A stretch of 64,000 nt of DNA from Megalonaias nervosa (GCA_016617855.1 JAECUM010006809.1:15001-79000), one strand, 5' to 3'. Positions 34,691 to 48,110 are shown, counted from the first letter of the stretch. The notes: a model not told the origin generated them from the sequence alone. A program made the numbers and translations.

Positions 34691-35394
34691 CCTGAATCCA
34701 AAATCTCTTGCTCTCTCTCATGTTTAGAATGAAGTAGGAATCATCATACACTTGCACTGAAAAGATAGACAGTAGCTTTTCCAATGTACAGTGCAGTAAA
34801 TAATATAAGCACATTCTATTAAAAAAGTACAGGAACATTGAGATCTAGATAAACAGAACATACACAGGCAATCTGTTCAAAAGTGCATACAGAAAAAAAT
34901 CATACAAAAAAAGTTTCATTTTAAGCATTTGGTCCAAAGTTGTTGGCATGTTGCTCCTGTTGTAAGCACAGTCCATGTTGCATAATATTGTGTTTGATCA
35001 ATAGAAACTCTGATATTGGTTCAAGTTCCGGATGTTCTGTGCACCTTTGAATTTATATTACCTATCACTGTTATAACACTCACTCAAAAACTGAGCCATA
35101 TAACAAATGCAGACTAAACTAGTCTTGGTCACTAAGCTGCATTGAAAAATGCTTCATTATGACTGATGATTACAACAGTCTCATAGTGTAAGTTTTGTTA
35201 TGCAGTGTTCACAAAACAAACTGCTGAAATTTTAAAAATACATTTAATTCCAAATCTGGGAGTGAAATACCCAATTTATATTCATTGGGGGGCATTTTAT
35301 TGCAAAAGGTAATAATCTGGTCCAAATTTTAAAGTTGCATTGATATATGTGATAAGCAATTTTGCTGGTATGTTGGTTTTAATCCAGCTAGAAA
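34691..35394. other. Non-coding stretch
   Basis: No gene or repeat recognised. Confidence 0.35.
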
Positions 35395-35563
35395 AATGTA
35401 TGTATGTACGTACATATATATGTATGTATGTATGTATGTATGTGTGAGTGTATGTATGTATGTATGTATGTATGTATGTATGTATGTATGTATGTATGTA
35501 TGTATGTATGTATGTATGTGTGAGTGTATGTATGTATGTATGTATGTATGTATGTATGTATGT
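35395..35563. repeat. (GTAT)n microsatellite, ~170 bp
   Basis: About forty tetramers with two 'gtgtgagtgtat' interruptions about 80 bases apart, which suggests an internal duplication of the array. Tetramers give open frames in all registers. Confidence 0.97.
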
Positions 35564-35774
35564 TTAAATGACACATCAGCACAATCCTGGTTATGTTGTG
35601 CAATTAAAAGTTCTAAAAATATAAACTGAAATGAAACATTTTTCAAACATTAGCAAATTAACAGTACAGCAACAGAAGTAATAGTACAAAATCTAAAGAC
35701 TTCTAGCTCTTTTATATCCTAATTTTACTGTTAACATGTTGGAATGCCCTATAAGTGCATGGAAGTGGCAACTA

Positions 35775-35960
35775 ATGGAGGATGGAATCATTGTGGCTTA
35801 GTGACTGGACAGTGCCAGACATGTGACCAGAAAGGTTCAGGTTCAGATTCAATGACTGAATCAGCCCAGGATATCTGGGACTGTGATCCTTTGGGCAATG
35901 CATTTTGATCAAACTTGCCTCAGTATTTAAAAAAAGCCAGTGTTTGCTTTGCCATAAATC
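35775..35960 (+). mobile_element. tRNA-headed SINE remnant (SINE-C group)
   Basis: The head 'tcattgtggcttagtgactg' then 'ggttcaggttcagattcaa' resembles A- and B-box regions. A core 'cctttgggcaatgcatttt' follows, and a 'ccaaaacaaacaaaccc' end. Confidence 0.5.
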
Positions 35961-36226
35961 GCCAAAACAAACAAACCCAAAACATCTCCTACAATATACT
36001 GGAAAACAATTTACTGAAAACTAATTGATTCAAAAACTTTGTAAGCACCAAATATTTAATTTCAATGTTAGCATAGCTGCCAGAATATACATAATGCACG
36101 CATTTTTTGAACATTTACTACTAGTACAAACAAGGCCAAAAGATATTTTCAAGCTGGAGAAAGTAAGAAGTCCCCTGATGAGAAATTAACTTCTCACTGT
36201 GGGATGTCCAGACCTTAAGTTTCTAA

Positions 36227-36320
36227 GCCATAGTTATCCATCTAAACACTCTTATTTGATGCCACAGCTACCCATCTAAACATTCCTGATGCCATAGTTA
36301 CCCATCTAAATATTCCTATC
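36227..36320. repeat. ~36-bp minisatellite, three copies
   Basis: Units of 'gccatagttacccatctaaa' plus 'cattcct'. Small and partly diverged. Confidence 0.8.
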
Positions 36321-36409
36321 TGCCTAAACAATTGTGGCTTTTTGATGCACAGCTTGCAAGAAGGCTTGTGTCCATAATGGGCAGTCAGACAATAGCTAGA
36401 TAAATTTAG

Positions 36410-37560
36410 CCTATATAATATCAAAGTTCTCTCATAGCTAGATTATCCTATACATAATGGATATTCTGTCTTAGTTAGCTTATTCTATACAGAATTGATA
36501 TTCTGTCATGGCTAGGTTATTCTATACAGAATGGATATTCTGTCATAGCTAGGTTATCCTATACAGTGTGGATGTTCTGTCAAAGGTTATTCTATACAGA
36601 ATGGATATTCTGTCTATACTATGTTATTCTATATAATATGGATATTCTGTCATAACTAGGTTATCCTATACAGTGTGGATGTTCTGTCAAAGGTTATTCT
36701 ATACAAATGGATATTTTGTCATGGCTAGGTTATTCTATACAGTGTGGATATTCTGTCATGGCTAGGTTATTCTATATAGTATGGATATTCTGTCATAGCT
36801 AGGTTATACTACTCAGTATGGATATTCTGTTATAGCTAGGTTATACTATTCAGTATGGATAGTCTGTCATAGCTAGGTTATACTACTCAGTATGGATAGT
36901 CTGTTATAACTATGTTATACTACTCAGTATGGATATTCTGTCATAGCTAGGTTATACTACTCAGTATGGATATTTTGTTATAGCTATGTTATACTACTCA
37001 GTATGGATATTCTGTTATAGCTAGGTTATACTATTCAGTATGGATATTCTATCATAGCTAGGTTATACTACTCAGTATGGATATTCTGTTATAGCTAGGT
37101 TATACTACTCAGTATGGATAGTCTGTCATAGCTAGGTTATACTACTCAGTATCAATAGTCTGTTATAGCTAGGTTATACTACTCAGTATGGATATTCTGT
37201 CATAGCTAGGTTATACTACTCAGTATCAATAGTCTGTTATAGCTAGGTTATAAGTGTACTATACAGTATCAATATTCTGTCATTGTTAGGTTATACTACT
37301 CAGTATAGATATTCTGTTATAGCTAGGTTATACTACTCAGGATGGATATTCTGTTATAGCTAGGTTAGTTAAGTGTACTATACAGTATCAATAGTCTGTC
37401 ATTGTTAGGTTATACTACTCAGTATAGATATTCTGTTATAGCTAGGTTATACTATTCAGAATAGATATTCTGTCATAGCTAGGGTATTCCATACAGTATG
37501 GATATATTGTTATTGCTAGGGTATCCCATGCAGTATGGATATTCTGTTATAGCTAGGGTA
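36410..37560. repeat. Large minisatellite, 37-bp unit part
   Basis: About thirty units containing 'ggatattctgtcatagctag' and 'gttatactactcagtat'. Subtypes alternate ('tatcctatacag', 'tatactactcag', 'gtatcaatagtctg'). A two-unit block with a 'gttagttaagtgtactatac' insertion occurs twice (near 37.25 and 37.37 kb), showing block duplication. Confidence 0.95.
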
Positions 37561-38595
37561 TCCCATATTGTATGGATATTCTAAATTGGTTATCCTATAC
37601 AGTATGGATATTCTAAATTGGTTATCCTATACAGTATGGATATTCTAAATTGGTATCCTATATGGTATGGACGTTCTAAATTGGTTATCCTATACAGTAT
37701 GGATATTCTAAATTGGTTATCCTATACAGTATGGATGTTCTAAATTGGTTATCCTATACAGTATGGATGTTCTAAATTGGTTATCCTATACAGTATGGAT
37801 GTTCTAAATTGGTTATCCTATATGGTATGGATGTTCTAAATTGGTTATCCTATACAGTATGGATGTTCTAAATTGGTTATCCTATACAGTATGGATGTTC
37901 TAAATTGGTTATCCTATACAGTATGGATGTTCTAAATTGGTTATCCTATACAGTATGGATATTCTAAATTGGTTATCTTATACAGTATGGATGTTCTAAA
38001 TTGGTTATCTTATACAGTATGGATGTTCTAAATTGGTTATCCTATACAGTATGGATATTCTAAATTGGTTATCATATATGGTATGGATGTTCTAAATTGG
38101 TTATCCTATACAGTATGGATGTTCTAAATTGGTTATCCTATACAGTATGGATATTCTAAATTGGTTATCCTATACAGTATGGATGTTCTAAATTGGTTAT
38201 CCTATACAGTATGGATGTTCTAAATTGGTTATCCTATACAGTATGGATATTCTAAATTGGCTATCCTATATGGTATGGATGTTCTAAATTGGTTATCCTA
38301 TACAGTATGGATGTTCTAAATTGGTTATCCTATATGGTATGGATGTTCTAAATTGGTTATCTTATACAGTATGGATGTTCTAAATTGGTTATCCTATACA
38401 GTATGGATATTCTAATTTGGTTATCCTATACAGTATGGATGTTCTAAATTGGTTATCCTATACAGTATGGATATTCTAAATTGGTTATCCTATACAGTAT
38501 GGATGTTCTAAATTGGTTATCCTATATGGTATGGATCTTCTGAAATAGTAAGGCTATCCTATGCTGTATGGATATTCTGTCATAACTAGGTTATC
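37561..38595. repeat. Large minisatellite, 32-bp unit part
   Basis: About thirty very uniform units of 'ttctaaattggttatcctat' plus 'acagtatggatg'. The unit is the neighbouring 37-bp unit with 'gtcatagctagg' replaced by 'aaattgg', a five-base shortening. Variants 'gatattc/gatgttc' and 'cagtatgg/tggtatgg' recur in a patterned order. The last units (38.53-38.6 kb) return to the 37-bp form. Confidence 0.96.
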
Positions 38596-38678
38596 ATATG
38601 CACCATTGATATTCTGTCACTCATATCTGAGGTCTGAAATTTTATATGAACAAGGTTCTTGTCAGTCTCAAGTACTGC

Positions 38679-38681
<3 letters not shown>

Positions 38682-38759
<78 letters not shown>
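38682..38759. repeat. (CT)n(AT)n composite microsatellite
   Basis: About thirty CT units directly followed by about nine TA units. A second composite of the same order lies at 42560-42654. Confidence 0.97.
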
Positions 38760-38760
<1 letters not shown>

Positions 38761-38779
38761 GTACATACTTCTTTACTAA

Positions 38780-39166
38780 GGTCCAACTGATAGCATCATA
38801 GACCCTGATCTGCAATTGCACTAAGCGCTGGCAGATCAGGGTCTATGTTGTTTGCTCTAAAGACTTTTCACCTAACATACAGCATAGACTAAATTCTGCT
38901 GATGCATTATATGGCAGACAATCTGATTGTACGAAGTGTGCAGCTGGATCAAACTTTTATGGATATCTGTCATAGCTAAGTAGGGTCCAACTGATAGCAT
39001 CATAGACCCTGATCTGCAATTGCACTAAGCGCTGGCAGATCAGGGTCTATGTTGTTTGCTCTAAAGACTTTTCACCTAACATACAGCACAGACTAAACTC
39101 TGCTGATGCATTATATGGCAGACAATCTGATTGTACGAAGTGTGCAGCTGGATCAAACTTTTATGC
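38780..39166. repeat. 204-bp tandem duplication with perfect 17-bp hairpins
   Basis: Copy 1 (38780-38962) and copy 2 (38984-39166) differ by two bases or so. Each holds a hairpin with arms 'catagaccctgatctgc' and 'gcagatcagggtctatg' (38797-38813 with 38831-38847, repeated in copy 2) around a 17-base loop. The short link between copies is a stray minisatellite unit ('ggatatctgtcatagctaag'), so the duplication captured array sequence. Same family as 2.3 and 29.3 kb. Confidence 0.93.
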
Positions 39167-39329
39167 AAGTACATACAGCATATTTTATACACACACAAAA
39201 ACACACATGCATGCCTACACACACACATATACACACCAACTTAATGTGAGATCGCCTTACAATGAAGTACATCGGACATATAATTTGAATACTATGTACT
39301 GAAATGGGAACCATGACATAACTGCCATA

Positions 39330-39832
39330 TTGCAAAAAGCTTGTTATAATGCAGAGTTAAATGGTGAGAAGCATGTTATAATTCAGGGTTTTGTTATGAG
39401 AAACATGTTATAATTCATTACTGCAAGTAATGTGTTTTAATTCAAGGCCATATTGTGAGATGCATGTCATAATTCAAGGTTTAATTATAAGAAGCATGTT
39501 ATAATTCAGGTCCTTATTGCAATTAGCATGTTTTAATTCAAGGCCATATTGTGAGAAGCATATTATCATTCAGGGTTTTATTATGAGAAGCATGTTATAA
39601 TTCAGAATCTTACTACAATTAGTAAATTTTAATTAAAGGTCATACTGTAAGAAACATGTTAAAATTCAGGGTTTTATTATGAGAAGCATGTTGTAATTCA
39701 GGGTTTTATTATCTGAACCTTACTGCAATTAGCATGTTATAATTCAGGGCCTTATTGCAATTAACATGTTATAATTCAGGGCCATATTGCAAGAAGGATG
39801 CTATAATTCAGGGCCTTATTTTGAGGGAGTGC
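39330..39832. repeat. ~33-bp minisatellite, about fifteen copies
   Basis: Units contain 'agcatgttataattcagggt' and 'tttattatgag' or 'ccatattgcaa'. Two sub-types alternate. Confidence 0.92.
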
Positions 39833-40185
39833 TGGATATATATGGAAAACATTTAGAACAAAGTATAATAAAATCACATGTATAGTAAAGTACTAATTGA
39901 CATCCATGTGTTAATGAAACCCATTAAATTTTTTCTCAGTCATACAAAATTCATTTTTACCAAGCTAATTTCAGTCTCCCTTGTTATAAATATAGATATT
40001 ACATTCAAAATCCTATAGTGTAAACATGCACCCCGTAAAAGTGCACTCCTTATTACTGTAAATGTTTGAACTAATACCTTAAATACATTCTATATGAGAA
40101 AGTTAACTACAACAATTTTGAGGAGAAAAATAAACTAATTAGGAAAATCTTTTCAATAGTAAATATCTAAAATTGGGAAAATTGA

Positions 40186-40238
<53 letters not shown>

Positions 40239-40871
40239 GTATACCAGAAGATTCTCAGGTTTGCATGCCAGAAATCAAGAACTAAAAGTATCATTGACTC
40301 ATTGACTAGAGACGTAAATCTTCTCCAGGTCTTTAGTTCCAATTCAAATGCATTCCGCTTCACTGCCTTCTCCACCACTCAAGCAAAAAACAAGTAAAAG
40401 TATGCAAGCAATCCAAATAAGACTATTTGTCAAAATCTTGACTGGTTCCTTGCTTTATATTTTTTTCTTAACAAATCAATGACCTCCACCCACAAAAATA
40501 AATTAGCACCAGTTTATTGACCATTAAAATCATTTGAAAGGCTGCCAGTGTGCAGTAGAGCCAAATAAATGAGAGTTTTATAGTAGAGTAATTGATGAAG
40601 GCTTGCTGCAGAATAGTTGTCTGTACACCAATTCCATTCATGAAAAGGATGGAATTATACCATTTAGACCTCTCACCTAATCCAACAAGAGTACCATGAT
40701 GAGTGCATTGTATACCCACCCCATGTTAAATAGTCCTATATGTAGGCACTACTCAAGCATAGTTGACTCTGAAGATTATTGCCCAACAGGTCTCAGCAAC
40801 TATGACTTATGGTCAAGGTACATGCAGTTTTGAATAAAATTTACTCTGCAGAATCCAATATTATCTTATTA
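39833..40871. other. Non-coding stretch with a (CT)n at 40190-40234
   Basis: Apart from the dinucleotide run of about 22 CT units there is no recognised feature. Short frames that cross it are artefacts. Confidence 0.5.
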
Positions 40872-41048
40872 CAGTATAACCTCTCTTGAAAGACCACCCT
40901 TCTGCCAAAACATTATGGTCTCTCAAGACAGGTGATCTCTCATAGCAGGTCATACCACTATATAATCAATACATCTGTGCATTGAGAATATGGTCTTTCA
41001 AGACAGGTTGTTCCACATAACAGTGGTCTGTCAAGTCAGGTCTTACTG
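40872..41048. mobile_element. 177-bp MITE, copy 2
   Basis: Ends 'cagtataacctctcttgaaa' and, in reverse, 'cagtaagacctgacttgac'. TA flanks both sides (40870-40871, 41049-41050). Interior motifs 'tggtctctcaagacaggtga' and 'tggtctttcaagacaggttg' match copy 1 in the same positions. Diverged from copy 1 by scattered substitutions, yet exactly the same length. Confidence 0.9.
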
Positions 41049-42675
<1,627 letters not shown>

Positions 42676-42794
42676 GGGATCAGATGATCCAAATTTTAGC
42701 CCCCATTAACTGCAAGAATTCCCCTCCATAACTCCTGCTTAAGTTTTGGATACAATAATGAGTGAAATCTGCAGTGTCAATCTTGACTTTTCTA

Positions 42795-43615
42795 CATTTC
42801 TTTTCTAAGTAATTATTACGAAAAGAACCCTAATGATGCCTAATGACAGTTATACATGTTCAGAAAAGGACTTCAAATAGCCCCAATGATGCCTAAAGAC
42901 AGCTATATATGTTAAGAAAAGGACTTCAAATAGCCCTAATGATGCCTAAAGACAGCTATATATGTTAAGAAAAGGACTTCAAAAAGACTTAATGATGCCT
43001 ACAGACAGCTATACATGTTAAGATTAGGACTTCAAACAGCCTTAATGATGCCTAATGACAACTATATATGTTAAGAGTAGGGCTTCAAATAGCCCTAATG
43101 ATGCCTAAAGACAGCTATATATGTTAAGAGTAGGATTTCAAACAGCCTTAATGATGCCTAAAGACAGCTATATATGTTAAGAATAAGGACTTCAAAGAGC
43201 ATTAATTAACCTAAAGGTAGTTACAGATGTCAAGAACAAAACATCAAAGAACCCTATTGATAAGAAAAGGCCACTACCTATAAATGTTGAGACTAGGACT
43301 TCAAAGACAACTATATACATGTTAAGAACAGGACTTCAGAAAACTCCAACAACACCTGGTGACAGCTATACATGTTAAGAATATTACTTAAAAAAACCAT
43401 AATGATACCTAAAGACAGCTGGCAATACTAAGAATAGCACTTCCAAGGACCCTAATGATACCTAAAGACAACCAGAGATGTTAAGAATAGCACTTTACAG
43501 AACCCTAAACATACCTGAAGACAGCAAGAAATGTTAATAGTGCTTCAAAGAACCCTAATGATACCTAGAGACAGCTAGAGATGTTAAGAATAGGACTTCA
43601 AATAATTAATATCAG
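42795..43615. repeat. ~53-bp minisatellite, about fifteen copies
   Basis: Units contain 'ccctaatgatgcctaaagac', 'agctatatatgttaagaa' and 'aggacttcaaa'. The first half is well conserved (42.84-43.19 kb) and the second half strongly diverged. Confidence 0.93.
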
Positions 43616-43621
43616 TAACTT

Positions 43622-43725
43622 ATTGAGATCTGGATGGGTGAATGGATGATACTGGAGGAATACTGTCTTGGACAGATGGAAGGGTGAATGGAGGGTACTG
43701 GAGGAATCGATACTGTCTTGGTGAG
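43622..43725. repeat. ~50-bp minisatellite, two copies
   Basis: Two units of 'gatgggtgaatggatgatac' with 'tggaggaatactgtcttgg'. Confidence 0.8.
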
Positions 43726-44049
43726 ATGAATGGATTTAAAAACAGAGAAAGATAAACTGATAAGGTTTTGTTCTCTTAACATTATCATACACTCAATTTC
43801 CTTGCCCTCTCCAATGGCCTAAAGAGCTTCAAATTATTCCAGTGTGAAAAATGGTTTCTGTAATCTTCGTGGTACCAATTAGATTAGACTGACACAGCAT
43901 TTACAATTTAACGTTTTTCCAGATTCTTATTATAATGACAGAATTGATAACAAAAATGATATATTTGCCAGATGTCTTTTATGTTTTAATAATTCCAGAT
44001 GTATTTTGTGTTTTAATATGTCATCCAATTTGAAAGCATTGCACTAACG
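43726..44049. other. Non-coding spacer
   Basis: Nothing recognised. Confidence 0.3.
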
Positions 44050-44330
44050 ACCAAGTTACCATATTTGCCCATGAACAAGACCATGCAATTACAAAGTTAC
44101 CATATTTGCCCATGAATAGGTCCATGCAATGAGTGTTGCCATATGTGCTTATGTATAAGTGCATGCAATAACACAAAATTATCATATTTACCAATGAATA
44201 AATCCATGCACTGATGAAGTTACTTTATTTGCCCAAAAATAAGTCCACGTTATGACAAAGTTACCATATTTGCCCATTAATACGTCCATGCAATGACAAA
44301 GTTACCATATTTGCTCATGTATGCAACTTA
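44050..44330. repeat. ~40-bp minisatellite, seven copies
   Basis: Units contain 'aagttaccatatttgcccat' and 'gaataagtccatgcaatgac'. Confidence 0.92.
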
Positions 44331-44469
44331 AAACAACACTGACCCAGATCAAACATGACCCAGATCATAAAACTCAGAGTAAGAGTCTGAGATTGAGTTT
44401 CCACATTCAGCAAATCAGTTCAAAACAAAATCTCAAGTTCTAACTCAAGCTCGTGACTTTTATCATTTC

Positions 44470-45405
44470 TGGTCTTGCATAATGTATTGCTAAGCCTGGT
44501 CTTCCATAATGTATGGCAAGGCCTGGTCATGCATAATGTATGACTAGGCCTATCTTGCATAATGTATTGCTAAGCCTGGTCTTCCATAATGTATGGCAAG
44601 GCCTGGTCATGCATAATGTATGGATAGATCTGGTCTTGCATTATGTATGGCTAAGCCTGGTCTTGCATAATGAATGGCTAGGCCTGGTCATGCATAATAT
44701 ATGGTTAGGCCTGTCTTGCATAATGTATGGCTAGGCCTGATCTTGCATAATGTATGGCTAAGCCTGGTCATGCATAATGTATGGATAGGCAATGGTGTAG
44801 CATAATATATGGCTAAGCCTGGTCGTGCATAATGCATGGCTAGGCATGGTGTAGCATAATGTATGGCTAAGACTGGTCTTACATAATGTATGGCTAAGCC
44901 TGGTCATGCATAATGTATGGCTAAGCCTGTCTTGCATAATGAATGGCTAAGCCTGGTCATGTATTATGTATGGTTAGGCATGTCTTGCGCAATGTATGGC
45001 TAAGCATGGTGTAGCATAATGTATGGCTAAGCCTGGTCATGCATTATGTATGGTTAGGCCTGTTTTGCATAATGTATGGCTTAATAGGCCTGGTCTTGCA
45101 TAATGTATGGCTAGGCCTGTCTTGCATAATGAATGGCTAAGCCTGGTCTTGCATAATGTATGGCTAAGCCTGGTCTTGCATAATGTATGGATAGATCTGG
45201 TCTTGCATAATGTATGGATAGGCCTGGTCTTGCATAATGTATGGATAGATCTGGTCTTGCATAATGTATGGATAGGCCTGGTCTTGCATAATGTATGGAT
45301 AGATCTGGTCTTGCATAATGTATTGTTAGGCCTGTCTTGCATAATGTATGGTTAGGCCTGTCTTGCATAATGTATGGCTAGGCATGGTGTAGCATAATGA
45401 ATGAG
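44470..45405. repeat. 27-bp minisatellite, about thirty-four copies
   Basis: Units are built on 'cttgcataatgtatggctaa' plus 'gcctggt'. The 9-codon period leaves frames open on both strands (LVLHNVWLS on plus, HTLCKTRSI on minus). At 45.18-45.31 kb a two-unit block alternating 'atagatct' and 'ataggcct' is repeated three times, a higher-order dimer. Confidence 0.95.
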
Positions 45406-45595
45406 TAGAGTGAGAGTGTGGCTGGTATTACATATCTGTACAGTGATAGAGTTTAAAAACTGTATTTCTAAATTTTTTAATGATTAACTGTGCAGAATAC
45501 TTCAGCAAATGCAATTTTCACTACAAAATGATCGAAGAAAGTAAAACCAAAAATAACTGTCCTTATATAAATTCATCACTTTAAATATGTTCACT

Positions 45596-45696
45596 ATTAA
45601 CTGAAGATCACACAGCAGACATCGTAGTGATATGACTGAAAAATTGTTAAAGCTATGTTAAAAATCTGAATCACACACATACACATTAACTGAAGA
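45596..45696 (+). mobile_element. SINE-A, 77-bp 5'-truncated stub with 12-bp target duplication
   Basis: Body 45608-45684 contains only the 3' end ('gcagacatcgtagtgatatg', 'attgttaaagctatgttaaa', CA-type tail). It is flanked by perfect 'attaactgaaga' at 45596-45607 and 45685-45696. This is a clean example of early termination of reverse transcription. Confidence 0.95.
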
Positions 45697-45864
45697 AATT
45701 AATATTATACAAAGTGCAGAAGCATTTCCTTTGCACAACCAAATGCAAAATATTTCCAAGACATACTGTTGCAAACCACTCCCATGATGATGGCATAACC
45801 AATGCCACTGTCTGCACATACCATTAGACAACCCCCCCCCCCCAAAGTCAACCTCATTGGAAAG

Positions 45865-46178
45865 ATGTCATTTGTTTGTTTTTTGGGGTTTAATGCCATT
45901 TTTCAGCACATAATAGACTATTCACTGTGGCCAGTATATTTGGTGGAGTTAAAAAAAACAGGAAAACCCCCATGAAGAACCGCTGAAACATTGGGAAGCT
46001 ATTGGCAAGTTTTCTCACAAGGCCACATTGGCCAACACTGGGAAGCTATTGGCAAGTTTTCTCACAAGGCCACATTGGCCAAGATCAAGACTCATAACCT
46101 AAAGCAGTGAGATGGCAGTGATCGATAAAGGCAAGCTCTTTTGGCCACTCAGTCATCTGGTGCTTAATGTCAATTGTT
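45865..46178 (-). mobile_element. SINE-B, old full-length copy with internal duplication
   Basis: Body 45877-46166, flanked by 'atgtcatttgtt' and 'atgtcaattgtt' (11 of 12). The 3' end reads 'ggggtttaatgccatttttc' and the tail is only a short TTG-like stretch. A ~48-bp stretch with 'gggaagctattggcaagttt' and 'tctcacaaggccacattggc' is present twice in tandem (about 45991-46084), unlike the copy at 28.1 kb. B-box lost. Confidence 0.88.
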
Positions 46179-46733
46179 AATTTAAAGATGAGGTTTTGAT
46201 GCAAAGATTGATAAATTTACTATGGCAGCACTAAATCTGCAAGCTTAGGTATTAAATTATCCATTTTATCTTTTAGTTTTTTTCAAATTCTTTCAAAGAC
46301 ATGGCTAAATCAAGAAAAAGCCTTTCTGTATCTTTCTTACAGATATCAGTTTATGGTGGCAGTAGAATTATTCATTGTGAGGAACATGATTGTTGTTGTA
46401 TATGTGTATTCCTCCACTTCAGTTTTTAAAAGCAGTCAGTCAGTATATACAGTGTATTTCAGTCACTACAGATCTAATGCTGCACATTTCTTACAAGCTT
46501 TGTCTGTTTCATATTATTAAATTTGATTATGTAAGCATCTGATGTCTAGATCACTTGCCAAAATCAAACACTTGCAAAGTGACAACTGAAATGATGAGGC
46601 ACTTTTATTGGCTATAAAATTATTCAAAGCATTTCACTAACTGCACTTGGTGAGATTTGTAAAAGGTGAAAATTTCAATATATGGTCGTCAACTGTCCTT
46701 AATATTAAATCTATTTCTAATTCACACAACACA
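46179..46733. other. Non-coding stretch
   Basis: No gene or repeat recognised. Confidence 0.35.
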
Positions 46734-46926
46734 GTGTCATGGTCATATAGCACAATCATGGATGTTGCTTTAGTGTCACTGTCATATAACAACATCACTG
46801 CAGTTAACATAGTGTCATTGTCATATAACACCATCACTGCTGTTACCATAGTGTCATTGTCATATAACACAATCACTGCTGTTGCCATAGTGTCAGGGTC
46901 ATATAACACAATCACTGCTGCTGTGC
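46734..46926. repeat. 39-bp minisatellite, five copies
   Basis: Units contain 'atagtgtcattgtcatataa' and 'caccatcactgctgttacc'. The 13-codon period keeps frames of about 100 residues open on both strands (LSYNTITAVTIVS on plus, MVTAVMVLYDNDT on minus). Confidence 0.92.
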
Positions 46927-47944
46927 CAATAATGAACCTAAACAACTTAAGTTTTATCTTTACTCATTAAAAGTTATTTATTAAACATACATTTATTAAA
47001 TTAGACATTTCTCATTAAAAGTGCCCCCCTAAAGAATTTAAAATACCCCCACCCCCCTTACAAAATTACTTGCACTAGCATTTCCCCTCTGTGCAAATTA
47101 AAACTGGGAAATCACTAGTGACAATTACTATATATGAAACAAGAGCCTCTTGATGGAACTGATGCGTAACTGGCCTACAGACAAGAAGCTCAAGAGGTAC
47201 AAAAAAAAAAACGATTCTTACAGAACTCTTTATAAAAATATTACATGTATCAAATCACTTCAACATGATTGCAAAAGTAAAAGTGAAGTATGAACTATTT
47301 TCGAACTCTGAAGATTTCCGAACTGAGGCATAAGCACTTACACTCTAAACAAAATTTTAAAAAGAATCATAAATTAAAACTACACTTAACAGTCCTTCAG
47401 CTATCATATCACTCAGAAGTTTGATAAAAATCAACAATAATAACACACTTGTATTTCTAAATAGCTCCCCATTCTTTAGGGCACAAAGCCAAAGCACCCC
47501 TCAAAATTCAATACTCAAGAAATCTGACAGGCTTAATGATTTAATGGTGCATTCGTGGACAATCATTGCTAATAATCTTTAATGCTCCCTGAAATCTGGA
47601 CAATTTAGCCCAATCACTTGATCAAAATCTGCCTCAAATGATACCCACAATAAGATGTAATTGTTCAAAACAGTGAGTCTTTCTTGTGATCATTTTTACT
47701 GAGGTAATTAGGCTCTCCCTTCTTAGGAGAGCTAATGAAAAGAAAACTTAGGACCTGTTTACAAATAACTCTAATATAAACATTCTAGTTACTCAGTACA
47801 AAATATATAAACAAAACAACCATAAACAACCAATTTAACATTATTATTCAGATGCTGAAATTGGAAAATAAGATATTAATTTCAATCACAAAATACGTGA
47901 CTTTTTGGTTCAAATTTTATTTAGGTCCAGAACCAAAGCAACCT
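46927..47944. other. Mostly unique non-coding sequence; fragment of repeat M at 47138-47206
   Basis: The phrase 'acaagagcctcttgatggaa' with 'ctgatgcgtaactgg' matches the opening of the two M loci. A small hairpin 'gctctccc...ggagagc' lies near 47711-47733. No gene seen. Confidence 0.4.
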
Positions 47945-48110
47945 GGTTTTGGCTCAGTGTTATATAGCACACCAACACCTGGACAGTGTTTGGCCCAGTC
48001 ACACATAATGGAGGCCAACTCAGGCTGATTTGATGGAAGGATCTGAACCTACATCTTTTCAGTCATGAATCCAGTATGCGAGCCATTGGGTCACCATGAC
48101 TCCTTGAAAG
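47945..48110 (-). mobile_element. tRNA-headed SINE remnant
   Basis: Read on the minus strand: 'ggtgacccaatggctcgcat' (A-box-like), 'gatgtaggttcagatccttc' (B-box-like), then 'gagttggcctccattatg' and 'gctgacc'-like body. It does not match SINE-A or SINE-B; it may belong to the SINE-C group. No target duplication seen. Confidence 0.55.

Noticed and set aside
35329..35646. HTYIHTYI-type peptide
   Set aside because: Translation of a (GTAT)n microsatellite.
45037..45368. Frames of 80-100 residues with LVLHNVWL or HTLCKTR repeats
   Set aside because: Products of the 27-bp minisatellite.
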